Below, in pieces: positions 5,928 through 14,124 of a stretch of DNA of 26,594 nt. The notes under the pieces are model-generated. The model did no database searches, was not told the origin of the DNA, and saw only the letters and a program-made list of their open reading frames with translations. Source of the DNA: CALJIC01 sp039805565 (GTDB lineage: Bacteria > Chloroflexota > Chloroflexia > Chloroflexales > Roseiflexaceae); assembly GCA_039805565.1 (NCBI GenBank), contig JBDLTZ010000324.1, positions 1 to 26,594 on the forward strand, in the 5' to 3' direction. The translations under genes were made by a program, and so were the position numbers. Position 1 is the first letter of the stretch. Every line of letters starts with the position of its first letter.

Positions 5928-7645
5928 AGCGCCGTCTCCCAGAACGTCTCGAGCGGCGCGAGGTGCTGGCGGTCTGCGAAGACGTACGGCAGGTCCAGTA
6001 CGTACGAGGGCGGTCCGGGCGGGCTGTAGAAGATGCTGCGGCGCTGGAGCCGGGTGTGATCTACCTCCCCCCGCGCCACCGCGACTGCCAGCCGTAGTGT
6101 CTCGTCCGCCAGCGCGAGCCAGTTCTGGAACGCCGTGCCGTGCTGCTCGCCCGAGCGGATGCGTCGCAGCGCCTCCAGGTCGCCGTCGCCGCCCACCAGC
6201 ACCACCCGGCCCGTAAGCCCGCGCGCCGCCAGCACCTCAGCGACCCCGCCCGCCATATCGTCGTTCGCCACGATGAAGGCGCCCAGTCCCTCCCCGTGCT
6301 CGGTTAGCGCCTGCTCGGCCAGGTCCCGCGCGTGCGCCCGCGACCAGCTGAGGCACGGCTGGTCCGTGAGGATAGACACCCCCGCGTGGCGGCGCAGCTC
6401 GTCGTAGATCCCCTGCGCCAGGTTGCGCGCGTTGTCGTTGTACGGGTCGCCGCCGATAATCGCCACGCCGCCGCTGCCGCCCAGCTCCCGCGCGACGGAC
6501 GCGGCCGTCATGCGACCCTGTTCGTAGGTGTTGCCCCCCACGAAGAACGGGATGTCGCGGCCGCGCACCGGGCGCTGGAAGTTGATGGCGGGCACGCCCG
6601 CCTGCGCGGCCAGGGCGAACAGCTGCTCGGCGAGCAGCGCGTGGGCGGGGTGGATCAGGATGACGTCGGGGCGCAGCTCGAGCAGCTGCGCCACGTCCAC
6701 CGCCTGCTTGATCGCATCGTTGCGCGCATCGGCCCACACCACGTCGGCGCCGGCCGCTGCGCTGCGGCGCCTGACGGTCTGGTACACGATCTGGTACGCT
6801 TCCTGGCGCAGCGTGCCCATGCTCCAGGCCACGCGCACTCGGCCCGGGACCCAGGGTGCGCTAGCCGGGTGCGGTGTGTGGCTCGCCTCGGCGGCGGCCC
6901 CGCGCACCAGTGCCGCGATGTGCGTGATGACGCCCGCGTCCAGGCGCGCCCGCGGGATCGACACGCCGATGGCGGCCACCGCGTGGCCGGTGTGGTCGAG
7001 CACCGGCGCGGCGATCGAGTGGAGCCCGGCCGCGAGCTCCTCGACATCGTAGGCGTAGCCGAGGCGCCGGATGTGTGCCAGCTCGCGCTTCAGATCCGCC
7101 GTGCTCGTGATCGTCTGCTCGGTGCGCGCCTCGAGCGGTGTGGGGAGCAGGTCGATCGCGCTGTCGCTCAGCACGGCCAGCAGGCTTTTGCCCACCGCCG
7201 TGGCGTGTGTGGGGAGGCGCTGACCCACGGCCGAGGCCATGTGCATGGAGTGCGTGCTGTCCTCCACGGCGATGTAGATCACGCTGTCCCCGTCGAGGAT
7301 AGCCACATGGGCGCCCTCGCCCAGTTGCTGCGCGAGGCGGCGCGCCGCGCGCCTCGCGGCCCCGATGATGTCTTCGTCCTGGCGCAGGCCGGCGCTCAGC
7401 TCGGCGATCCGCGGGCCGAGGCGGAACCGGCGCCCGTCACCCGTCCGCGTCACGTAGCCGCGCGCATCGAGCGTGCGGATCAGGCCGCTCAGGCTGCTCT
7501 TCGGCAGGCCCAGCGCGCTGCCGATCTGGCTGAAGCTCAGTCCCTCGACGCTCGTCGCCAGAAGCTCCAGCAGATCGAGCGCTCGTTCTGCCGAGCGCAC
7601 TTTGCGGAACTCGTCTGCGCCCATATCCTCGCTCTGGTTCAACAT
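5909..7645 (-). CDS. Fusion transcriptional regulator: complete IclR protein plus XylF/RbsB-like sugar-binding domain
   Basis: A 578-aa cytoplasmic regulator made of two normally separate proteins. Residues 12-80 are an IclR-type winged helix-turn-helix (RSAERALDLLELLA, IGSALGLPKSSLSGLIRTL). Residues 90-250 are the IclR effector domain, with the hallmark GQRLPTHATAVGKSLLA. After a Pro-rich linker (251-268), residues 269 to about 560 form a type I periplasmic-binding-protein domain without a signal peptide. It most resembles the xylose-binding protein XylF: GGDPYNDNARN (398-408), IVANDDMAGG (458-467) and VGGDGDLEALRRI (484-496). Two ligand pockets are therefore predicted in one chain. The ATG at 7645 is chosen; an alternative ATG at 7624 is possible. 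The gene is divergent from the sugar locus and has a matching palindrome at its own start, so autoregulated repression of the locus is inferred. Confidence 0.87.
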   Translation of the reverse strand: MLNQSEDMGADEFRKVRSAERALDLLELLATSVEGLSFSQIGSALGLPKSSLSGLIRTLDARGYVTRTGDGRRFRLGPRIAELSAGLRQDEDIIGAARRAARRLAQQLGEGAHVAILDGDSVIYIAVEDSTHSMHMASAVGQRLPTHATAVGKSLLAVLSDSAIDLLPTPLEARTEQTITSTADLKRELAHIRRLGYAYDVEELAAGLHSIAAPVLDHTGHAVAAIGVSIPRARLDAGVITHIAALVRGAAAEASHTPHPASAPWVPGRVRVAWSMGTLRQEAYQIVYQTVRRRSAAAGADVVWADARNDAIKQAVDVAQLLELRPDVILIHPAHALLAEQLFALAAQAGVPAINFQRPVRGRDIPFFVGGNTYEQGRMTAASVARELGGSGGVAIIGGDPYNDNARNLAQGIYDELRRHAGVSILTDQPCLSWSRAHARDLAEQALTEHGEGLGAFIVANDDMAGGVAEVLAARGLTGRVVLVGGDGDLEALRRIRSGEQHGTAFQNWLALADETLRLAVAVARGEVDHTRLQRRSIFYSPPGPPSYVLDLPYVFADRQHLAPLETFWETALAGPGH

Positions 7646-7652
7646 AGTGAAC
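7637..7652. promoter_or_regulatory. Operator 1: GTTCA-N6-TGAAC at the regulator start
   Basis: The 16-bp palindrome GTTCAACATAGTGAAC overlaps the proposed start codon of the regulator and begins 5 bp downstream of its -10 box. It has the same length and the same five-base arms as the palindrome at 7787-7802. IclR-family dimers bind short inverted repeats of this kind, so this is a probable autoregulatory site. Confidence 0.65.
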
Positions 7653-7657
7653 TCAAC

Positions 7658-7684
7658 TGTATATCCACGCCATAGGTCTGTCAA
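7658..7684 (-). promoter_or_regulatory. Sigma70-type promoter of the regulator gene
   Basis: On the minus strand a perfect TTGACA (7684-7679) is followed after 15 bp by TATACA (7663-7658). The spacer is 2 bp shorter than optimal, which may make the promoter weak. The predicted start near 7651 leaves only a few bases before the ATG at 7645, so the mRNA may be nearly leaderless. Otherwise translation begins at 7624. Confidence 0.6.
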
Positions 7685-7735
7685 GACGGAATCTTGCATC
7701 GGCGTTCGATATGAGCGGAATCGAGTTCCGGGGGA

Positions 7736-7764
7736 TTGACAAGATGAGAGAGACGTGCTAACAT
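7736..7764 (+). promoter_or_regulatory. Sigma70-type promoter of the sugar locus
   Basis: TTGACA (7736-7741), a 17-bp spacer and TAACAT (7759-7764) make a strong consensus promoter reading towards the dioxygenase gene. The predicted start is near 7771. An imperfect palindrome, GGAATCGAGTTCC (7717-7729), sits just upstream of the -35 box. Confidence 0.72.
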
Positions 7765-7770
7765 CGCCGT

Positions 7771-7960
7771 GTCCCACTAACCATCTGTTCACGATTGTGA
7801 ACGATACCATTATCCTTCTCGGCCGACCGCCTGGCAGAGAGCTGATGGGCTGCGCCCATCGCTCCGGCACGCTCTGCTACGTGCTATCGCCCGCGGAGTG
7901 AGGCGGCGCGCCCGAGACACTGGGGTTTTCCTAGGTCTACTCGATGAAGAGGAGGGGCAC
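7771..7960 (+). other. Long 5' leader of the sugar locus with a hairpin
   Basis: About 190 nt separate the predicted transcription start from the first gene. The leader contains operator 2 and a perfect hairpin, GATGGGC-TGC-GCCCATC (7844-7860). No T-run follows, so it is not a simple terminator. No known riboswitch class is recognised. A frame open from 7898 lacks a ribosome binding site and is not called. Confidence 0.45.
7787..7802. promoter_or_regulatory. Operator 2: perfect palindrome GTTCAC-N4-GTGAAC
   Basis: GTTCACGATTGTGAAC is a perfect 6-bp inverted repeat with a 4-bp centre. It lies about 20 bp after the predicted transcription start of the sugar locus, a position suited to repression. 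It shares the pattern GTTCA-N6-TGAAC with operator 1, centred 150 bp away. The likely ligand is the IclR-XylF fusion. Confidence 0.72.
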
Positions 7961-8779
7961 ATGACGACGACCATGAAGGTCGAGGTCCCGCAGGTTGATG
8001 TAGACGCCTACCGCGAGCAGGGCTTTGTGCTCGTGCCGCAGCTCTTCGACGCCGAGACGGTGGCCGAGATGCGCGCGGAGGCCGACGCCATGCTCCAGCG
8101 CGTGGTGGAGGCCGGCACCGGGGTTGAGGCCACCTGGAAGGGCAAGTGGCGCGACAGGCTCATCGGCGGCGAGGCGATGATGCCGATGGGCACGGCTGAC
8201 CTGATGGCGATGGCGAGCGCCGTCTCCAGCATCCACAACGTGCAGTACCACTCCGCCTTCTTCAGCCGGATGCTGGTGGACGAGCGCTTCACCGGCGCCG
8301 TGGCCCAGCTGATCGGCCCGGACGTCCAGCTTCACCACACCAAGTACCACGTCAAGCCCCCCGCCGTGGGCTCGCCGTTCCCGATGCACCAGGACCACCC
8401 CTTCTTCCCGCACGAGCAGCACACCATGCTGGCCGCCGCGATCCACATCGACGACTCCACCGTAGAGAACGGCTGTCTGTGCGTCGTGCCGGGGAGCCAT
8501 AAGCAGGGGCCGCTCCAGCACATCGCCGAGGGCAGCCACTACCTGCCGCTCGACGAGTGGCCGCTCGAGCGGGCCACGGCCGTCGAGGCGCGCGCCGGCG
8601 ATGTCCTGATCTTCAACTACCTCACTGTCCACGGGTCGTACGTCAACCACAGCGACCGCCCGCGGCGCCTGCTGCTGGTGCAGATGCGCTCGCCGCTGGA
8701 CCGCCCGATGGTGCAGACGCACCTCTCGCCGGGCCAGGGCACGATGCTGCGCGGCGTCAACCCCACGGGCAGGCTGTAG
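7961..8779 (+). CDS. PhyH-family Fe(II)/2-oxoglutarate-dependent dioxygenase
   Basis: A 272-aa cytoplasmic oxygenase of the phytanoyl-CoA dioxygenase family, which couples 2-oxoglutarate decarboxylation to substrate hydroxylation. The iron triad is His143 and Asp145 in MHQDHPFF with His224 in LTVHGS. The 2-oxoglutarate-binding arginine is Arg235, 11 residues after the distal His, the same spacing as in human PAHX. The jelly-roll core shows CLCVVPGSHKQG (172-183). The start at 7961 is set by the very strong AGGAGGGG 4 nt upstream. It is the first gene of the sugar locus, directly behind its promoter and operator. The substrate is unknown. Bacterial PhyH proteins act on many small molecules, so a phytanoyl substrate should not be assumed. 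Confidence 0.87.
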   Translation: MTTTMKVEVPQVDVDAYREQGFVLVPQLFDAETVAEMRAEADAMLQRVVEAGTGVEATWKGKWRDRLIGGEAMMPMGTADLMAMASAVSSIHNVQYHSAFFSRMLVDERFTGAVAQLIGPDVQLHHTKYHVKPPAVGSPFPMHQDHPFFPHEQHTMLAAAIHIDDSTVENGCLCVVPGSHKQGPLQHIAEGSHYLPLDEWPLERATAVEARAGDVLIFNYLTVHGSYVNHSDRPRRLLLVQMRSPLDRPMVQTHLSPGQGTMLRGVNPTGRL

Positions 8780-8798
8780 GGCGAGCGGTTGCGGTGTT

Positions 8799-8827
8799 GC
8801 CCCTGGTCCCTCTCCCCGAGCAGGGGC
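8799..8827 (+). terminator. Stem-loop after the dioxygenase gene
   Basis: GCCCCTG (8799-8805) pairs with CAGGGGC (8821-8827) around a 15-nt loop, 20 bp after the stop codon. There is no T-run. It may partly separate the dioxygenase from the transporter genes. The rest of the 243-bp gap (to 9022) holds only the AAGGAGGA ribosome binding site of the next gene. No promoter was found. Confidence 0.3.
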
Positions 8828-9022
8828 CGGGGGGCAGCACGACGATGAGCTCAACCGCAATCTTCAGCTGATGTTCCATCCGCCCTTTGGCCCTTCGGGG
8901 GGGTGGGGCATCGTTGCCGCGGAGTTTCTGACGGGGAAAGGAGGTTTGACGGGCCGAGGTTTGAGCGCCAAGGATGGACCACTCACCGAAGAGGCGTCTA
9001 CCAACGAAGGAGGACTCCCGCG

Positions 9023-10921
9023 ATGTCACTCAAGCGGTACCCGATTCTCCTGCTGGCAACCATCGCCCTGATCATCTCTGCCTGTGGCGGCGCCCCAGCA
9101 GCGCCGGCCCCCACCACCGCGCCCGCCGCTGAGCCCACCGCGGCTCCGGCAGCCGAGCCCGCCGCGCCCACCGAGGCCCCGGCACCCACCGAGGCCCCGG
9201 CAGCCACCGAGGCCCCGGCACCCACCGCCGAGCCCGCACAGGCCTCCGGCGAGGTGGCGCGCAACGAGACCCTGATCTTCGACATTGACGGCGGCCGCGT
9301 CACCGACCCCGAGCTGTGGAACCCGTTCGTGCCCGGCAACCGCCGCGACCACGGCTTCCACCAGGCCATGATGGAGCCGCTGTTCATCCTCAACTACCAG
9401 AACGGTGAGATCGAGCCCTGGCTCGGCGAGAGCTTCACCCCCAACGACACCCTCGACCTCTGGACGCTCAAGATCCGCGACGGCATCAAGTGGAGCGACG
9501 GCGAGGCCTACAACGCCGACGACATCGTCTTCACGATCAACATGCTGAAGGACAAGCCCGAGCTGTCCAACGGCGCGGATATGCAGCAGTGGGTCAAGGA
9601 GATCACGAAGGTCGATGACCTCACGGTGGAGTTCGCGCTCACCGAGCCGAACCCGCGCTTCGCGCTCGACTACTTCTCCGTCAAGATCTGGGGCGGTGTC
9701 AACATCGTCCCCGAGCACATCTGGAAGGACCAGGACCCGCTCACGTTCAAGAACTACGACCCGGCCAAGGGCTGGCCCGTGTTCACCGGCCCCTACAAGC
9801 TCACCGGCGTCAGCCCGACCGAGTTCGTCTACGACCGCGACGACAACTGGTGGGGCGTGGCCGCGGGCTTCAAGGAGCGCCTGCCCAACCCGAAGCGCCT
9901 GATCTGGACCTGGGGCGGCCCCGAGGAGTCGCGCGCGGCCCTGATGGCCGATAACAAGCTCGACAGCCTCATGGACATCACGCTCGGCGCGTACGAGGCG
10001 CTCAAGGAGAAGAACCCCAACGCGATCGCCTGGTACTCCGACCTGCCCTACGCGACTCTCGATCCGTGCTCGCGCACCTTCGAGTTCAACACCACCGTCG
10101 CCCCCTGGAACGACCCCGAGATGCGCTGGGCCGTCAACTACCTGATCGACCGCGATCAGATCGTCGCGATCGCCTACGAGGGCACCACCGTCAAGTCGCG
10201 CCACTTCTTCCCGGCCTACGCGCCGCTGAACCGGCTCACCGACCTGATGGAGGAGCGCGGCCTGTACGAGAAGTACCCGCTTGAGACGAACGACCCGGCC
10301 AAGGCCGAGGAGATCTTCACCAAGAAGGGCTACACCAAGGGCTCCGACGGCTACTGGGCCAAGGACGGCCAGCAGCTGACCCTCTCAATCACCACGCACG
10401 AGGCGTTCATCGAGAAGCAGCGCATCGCGCAGGTGCTTGTGGAGCAGTTCCAGGCGGGCGGCATCAACGCCTCCACCAAGAACGAGGCCGGCGGCACCTG
10501 GTTCGACAACTTCCAGTTCGGCAAGTTCGAGGCGCGCATGGGCTGGCAGGGCTGCGGATCGATCAACGAGCCGTGGGCCTCGATGCAGAACTTCAACGTC
10601 AGCCGCTCGGCCCCGATCGGCGAGCGCGCCAATGGCAACGGCTTCCGCTACGAGAACAAGGAGTACAGCGACCTGGTGGACCAGATCGGCACCCTGCCGC
10701 TGGGCGACCCGAAGATCGACGATCTGTTCATCCAGGCGATGGACATCTGGATGGCCGACCTGCCGATCATTCCCATCACCCAGGCCAAGAAGCTGATCCC
10801 GCTCAACACGACCTACTGGACAGGCTGGCCGACGGCCGACGACCCGTGGAACAGCTCGTGGACCTGGTGGCAGAGCACCCACGTGCTGATCCACGCCGTG
10901 GAGCCGACCGGGGCGGAGTAG
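9023..10921 (+). CDS. ABC transporter family 5 solute-binding lipoprotein
   Basis: A 632-aa extracytoplasmic binding protein of the DppA/OppA type (SBP_bac_5). The signal peptide ends in the lipobox ISAC, with lipidation at Cys21. Residues 22-77 are an Ala/Pro/Thr/Glu linker built from repeats such as APTEAPA, which would hold the domain away from the membrane. The binding domain (about 82-620) shows typical features: WTLKIRDGIKWSDGEAYNADDIVF, and VNYLIDRDQIV in the second half. The family binds peptides, oligosaccharides and other solutes. The GH38 hydrolase in the same locus makes an oligosaccharide or glycoside likely. The ATG at 9023 is chosen because AAGGAGGA precedes it and the signal peptide starts there. 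The gene is followed by a strong hairpin and then the permease genes. Confidence 0.9.
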   Translation: MSLKRYPILLLATIALIISACGGAPAAPAPTTAPAAEPTAAPAAEPAAPTEAPAPTEAPAATEAPAPTAEPAQASGEVARNETLIFDIDGGRVTDPELWNPFVPGNRRDHGFHQAMMEPLFILNYQNGEIEPWLGESFTPNDTLDLWTLKIRDGIKWSDGEAYNADDIVFTINMLKDKPELSNGADMQQWVKEITKVDDLTVEFALTEPNPRFALDYFSVKIWGGVNIVPEHIWKDQDPLTFKNYDPAKGWPVFTGPYKLTGVSPTEFVYDRDDNWWGVAAGFKERLPNPKRLIWTWGGPEESRAALMADNKLDSLMDITLGAYEALKEKNPNAIAWYSDLPYATLDPCSRTFEFNTTVAPWNDPEMRWAVNYLIDRDQIVAIAYEGTTVKSRHFFPAYAPLNRLTDLMEERGLYEKYPLETNDPAKAEEIFTKKGYTKGSDGYWAKDGQQLTLSITTHEAFIEKQRIAQVLVEQFQAGGINASTKNEAGGTWFDNFQFGKFEARMGWQGCGSINEPWASMQNFNVSRSAPIGERANGNGFRYENKEYSDLVDQIGTLPLGDPKIDDLFIQAMDIWMADLPIIPITQAKKLIPLNTTYWTGWPTADDPWNSSWTWWQSTHVLIHAVEPTGAE

Positions 10922-10930
10922 GGGCCTGTT

Positions 10931-10960
10931 CCGGCGCGGGGCACGGGCGCCCCGCGCCGG
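10931..10960 (+). terminator. Strong hairpin between the binding-protein and permease genes
   Basis: A perfect 12-bp inverted repeat, CCGGCGCGGGGC (10931-10942) and GCCCCGCGCCGG (10949-10960), encloses a 6-nt loop and starts 10 bp after the stop codon. No T-run follows. Such hairpins after binding-protein genes often protect the upstream mRNA and limit read-through, so that the binding protein is made in excess over the permeases. Confidence 0.7.
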
Positions 10961-10979
10961 GGTCCTACAGCACTGTGAC

Positions 10980-11059
10980 CTGAGCGTGGCCGCGGAGGAC
11001 ACAGCGAGCACCGAGCGGAAAGCCGCACCTCCGTGATCTCTGAGTGCTCCGTGGCTCAA
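10980..11059. repeat. Dispersed inverted-repeat element, AGAGGACACAGAG-like
   Basis: The left half (GCGGAGGACACAGCGAGCAC near 10992-11011) and the right half (CTCTGAGTGCTCCGTGGCTC, 11038-11057) are imperfect reverse complements around a short centre. The left half matches the start of the element at the window end (CCGCAGAGGACGCAGAG). The element is inserted between the binding-protein hairpin and the first permease. Confidence 0.5.
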
Positions 11060-11136
11060 GCGCTCTGCGCGTCGCTTTCGAGGGGCGCGCAGACGCTTGC
11101 CCCCGCTCTCCCGCTCGCCTTCTGGAAGGGGACACT

Positions 11137-12147
11137 ATGGGCGGCCTAACACCTGGCTACGTCATTCGTCGCCTGGGCATGTTTTTCCTGACCATCTGGC
11201 TCGGCGCGACGATCATCTTCTTCGTGCCGCGCCTGGCCCCCGGCGACCCAGTGGCCGCCATGGTCAGCCGCATGCTCGCGCAGGGCGCGCAGATCGAGAA
11301 CTCGGCGGCGATCATCGAGGCCTGGCGCGCGCGTTTCGGGCTCGACGACCCGCTCCACATCCAGTACTTCAAATACCTCGGCAACATCGCGCGCTTCGAC
11401 CTCGGCTACTCGCTCTCCTCGTTCCCGTCCAAGGTCGAGGATCTGGTGAGCCAGTCGCTCGGCTGGACCGTGGGGCTGCTGCTGATCGCCACGCTGCTCT
11501 CGTTCGCTCTCGGCAACACCGTGGGCGCGCTCATGGCCTGGCGCAAGACGCCCAAGCTCGTCAAGCAGCTTCTCCCGCTCACGCTCACGTTCACCTCGGT
11601 GCCCTTCTTCATGCTGGGCATCCTACTGCTCTACATCTTCGCCTTCGGCCTCGGCTGGTTCCCGGTGGGCGGCGGCTCGGGGCGCGGCATCCAGCAGGGC
11701 CTGACGTGGGAGTTCATCGCCAGCGTCATCCACCACGGCACCCTGCCGGCCTTCGCGATCGTGATCGCCAGCGTCGGCTTCTGGGCGCTCGGCATGCGCG
11801 GCATGATGATCACTACCGACGGCGAGGACTACATGATCCTGGCCACGGCCAAGGGCCTGAGCCCCTCGCGCGTCTTCTGGCGCTACGCCGTGCGCAACGC
11901 CGTGCTGCCGCAGGTCACCGCGCTCGCCCTCAGCATCGGCGCCATTGCCGGCGGGGCGATCGTGGTCGAGTACCTCTTTTCGTACCCCGGCATGGGCTAC
12001 CTGCTCTACCTGGGGATCGTCAACAACGACTACACGCTCATCCAGGGCATCGTGATCATCACGATCGTCGGCACCGCCACTGCGGGCCTGATCATCGACC
12101 TGATCTACCCGATCCTGGATCCGCGTATCACCTACCGCCACCGCTAG
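11137..12147 (+). CDS. ABC transporter permease, DppB/OppB family
   Basis: A 336-aa inner-membrane permease with about six transmembrane segments. The N terminus (YVIRRLGMFFLTIWLGATIIFFVPRLAPGDP) is the usual DppB opening, including the conserved PGDP. The cytoplasmic EAA loop that docks the ATPase is EDYMILATAKGLSPSRVFWRYAVRNAVLP. It forms the translocation pore with the next gene product. The ATG at 11137 follows GGAAGGGG. An upstream extension to 11044 is not supported. Confidence 0.92.
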   Translation: MGGLTPGYVIRRLGMFFLTIWLGATIIFFVPRLAPGDPVAAMVSRMLAQGAQIENSAAIIEAWRARFGLDDPLHIQYFKYLGNIARFDLGYSLSSFPSKVEDLVSQSLGWTVGLLLIATLLSFALGNTVGALMAWRKTPKLVKQLLPLTLTFTSVPFFMLGILLLYIFAFGLGWFPVGGGSGRGIQQGLTWEFIASVIHHGTLPAFAIVIASVGFWALGMRGMMITTDGEDYMILATAKGLSPSRVFWRYAVRNAVLPQVTALALSIGAIAGGAIVVEYLFSYPGMGYLLYLGIVNNDYTLIQGIVIITIVGTATAGLIIDLIYPILDPRITYRHR

Positions 12148-12166
12148 CGGCACCGGAGGGGACCGT

Positions 12167-13081
12167 ATGGCAAGCATAGCCGCAGAGAAGACCACCGCGC
12201 AGCGCCGACGTTTCAACCGCTGGGACTCACCATGGCTCAACCCCAAGCTCCTCACCGGCAGCGCGATGATCCTGCTGGTGGTGCTGGTGGGGCTGCTGGG
12301 GCCGCTCTTCTACGACACCACGCGCGCGCGCGCCGCGCAGGTGCCGCTCAACCTGCCGCCGTTCTGGGTCGAGGGCACGCGCAGCGGCTCGCTCGAGTAC
12401 CCGTTCGGCACCGAGAGCAACGGCCGTGACATGCTGGCGCTGGTGCTCACCGGCGCGCCGGCCTCGCTCAGCGTGGGCGTGATCGCCGCCGGCGTCGGGA
12501 TGCTCGTGGGGTGCATCCTCGGGTTCAGCGCCGGCCTGCTCGGCGGCTGGGTGGACGACGTCATCCGCACGATCACCGACGCCGTGATCACCATCCCCTC
12601 GCTGGCGGTGCTGATTGTGATCGCCGCCTTCGTGCGGCAGATCGACGTCACCACCATGGCGCTGCTGCTGGCGCTCTTCGCCTGGCCCGGCCCGACGCGC
12701 CTGATCCGCTCGCAGGTGCTCACGCTGCGCGAGCGCGGCTACATCCGCATGGCGCGGCTCTCGGGCGTGCCCACCTACCAGATCATGTTCCGCGAGATGC
12801 TGCCGAACCTGCTGCCGTACCTGGCGGCCAGCTTCGCCGGCAACGTCTCTGGGGCCATCCTGGCCTCCACCAGCCTCGAGGCGCTCGGCCTCGGCCCCAC
12901 CCGCGTGCCGACCCTCGGCATGACGATCTTCTACGCCATCCGCGGCGCGGCCGTGCTGCGTGGCATGTGGTGGTGGTGGGGCTTCCCGATCCTGACGCTG
13001 GTGATCATCTTCACGGGCCTGTTCCTGATCGCCACCGGCCTGGACGAGATCGCCAACCCGCGGCTGAGAGGAGCGAAGTAG
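12167..13081 (+). CDS. ABC transporter permease, DppC/OppC family
   Basis: A 304-aa permease, second half of the pore. It has the N-terminal cytoplasmic stretch and first membrane helix typical of DppC, then YPFGTESNGRDMLALVL, the conserved FGTDxxGRD-like motif in the periplasmic part. The EAA loop is RGYIRMARLSGVPTYQIMFREMLPNLLP. GGAGGGG precedes the ATG. The next gene starts 2 bp after its stop. A run of four tryptophans (GMWWWWGFP) near the C terminus is at a position where relatives have WW. Confidence 0.92.
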   Translation: MASIAAEKTTAQRRRFNRWDSPWLNPKLLTGSAMILLVVLVGLLGPLFYDTTRARAAQVPLNLPPFWVEGTRSGSLEYPFGTESNGRDMLALVLTGAPASLSVGVIAAGVGMLVGCILGFSAGLLGGWVDDVIRTITDAVITIPSLAVLIVIAAFVRQIDVTTMALLLALFAWPGPTRLIRSQVLTLRERGYIRMARLSGVPTYQIMFREMLPNLLPYLAASFAGNVSGAILASTSLEALGLGPTRVPTLGMTIFYAIRGAAVLRGMWWWWGFPILTLVIIFTGLFLIATGLDEIANPRLRGAK

Positions 13082-13083
13082 CC

Positions 13084-14097
<1,014 letters not shown>

Positions 14098-14124
14098 ACC
14101 GCTCTAGCGGAGACGAGAGACACC

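Noticed and set aside
7646..7870. 75-residue N-terminal extension of the fusion regulator
   Set aside because: It would run through both divergent promoters, and its sequence is unlike any IclR N terminus.
7898..7960. 21-residue N-terminal extension of the dioxygenase
   Set aside because: The ATG at 7961 has AGGAGGGG upstream and begins the family fold. The extension lacks a start signal.
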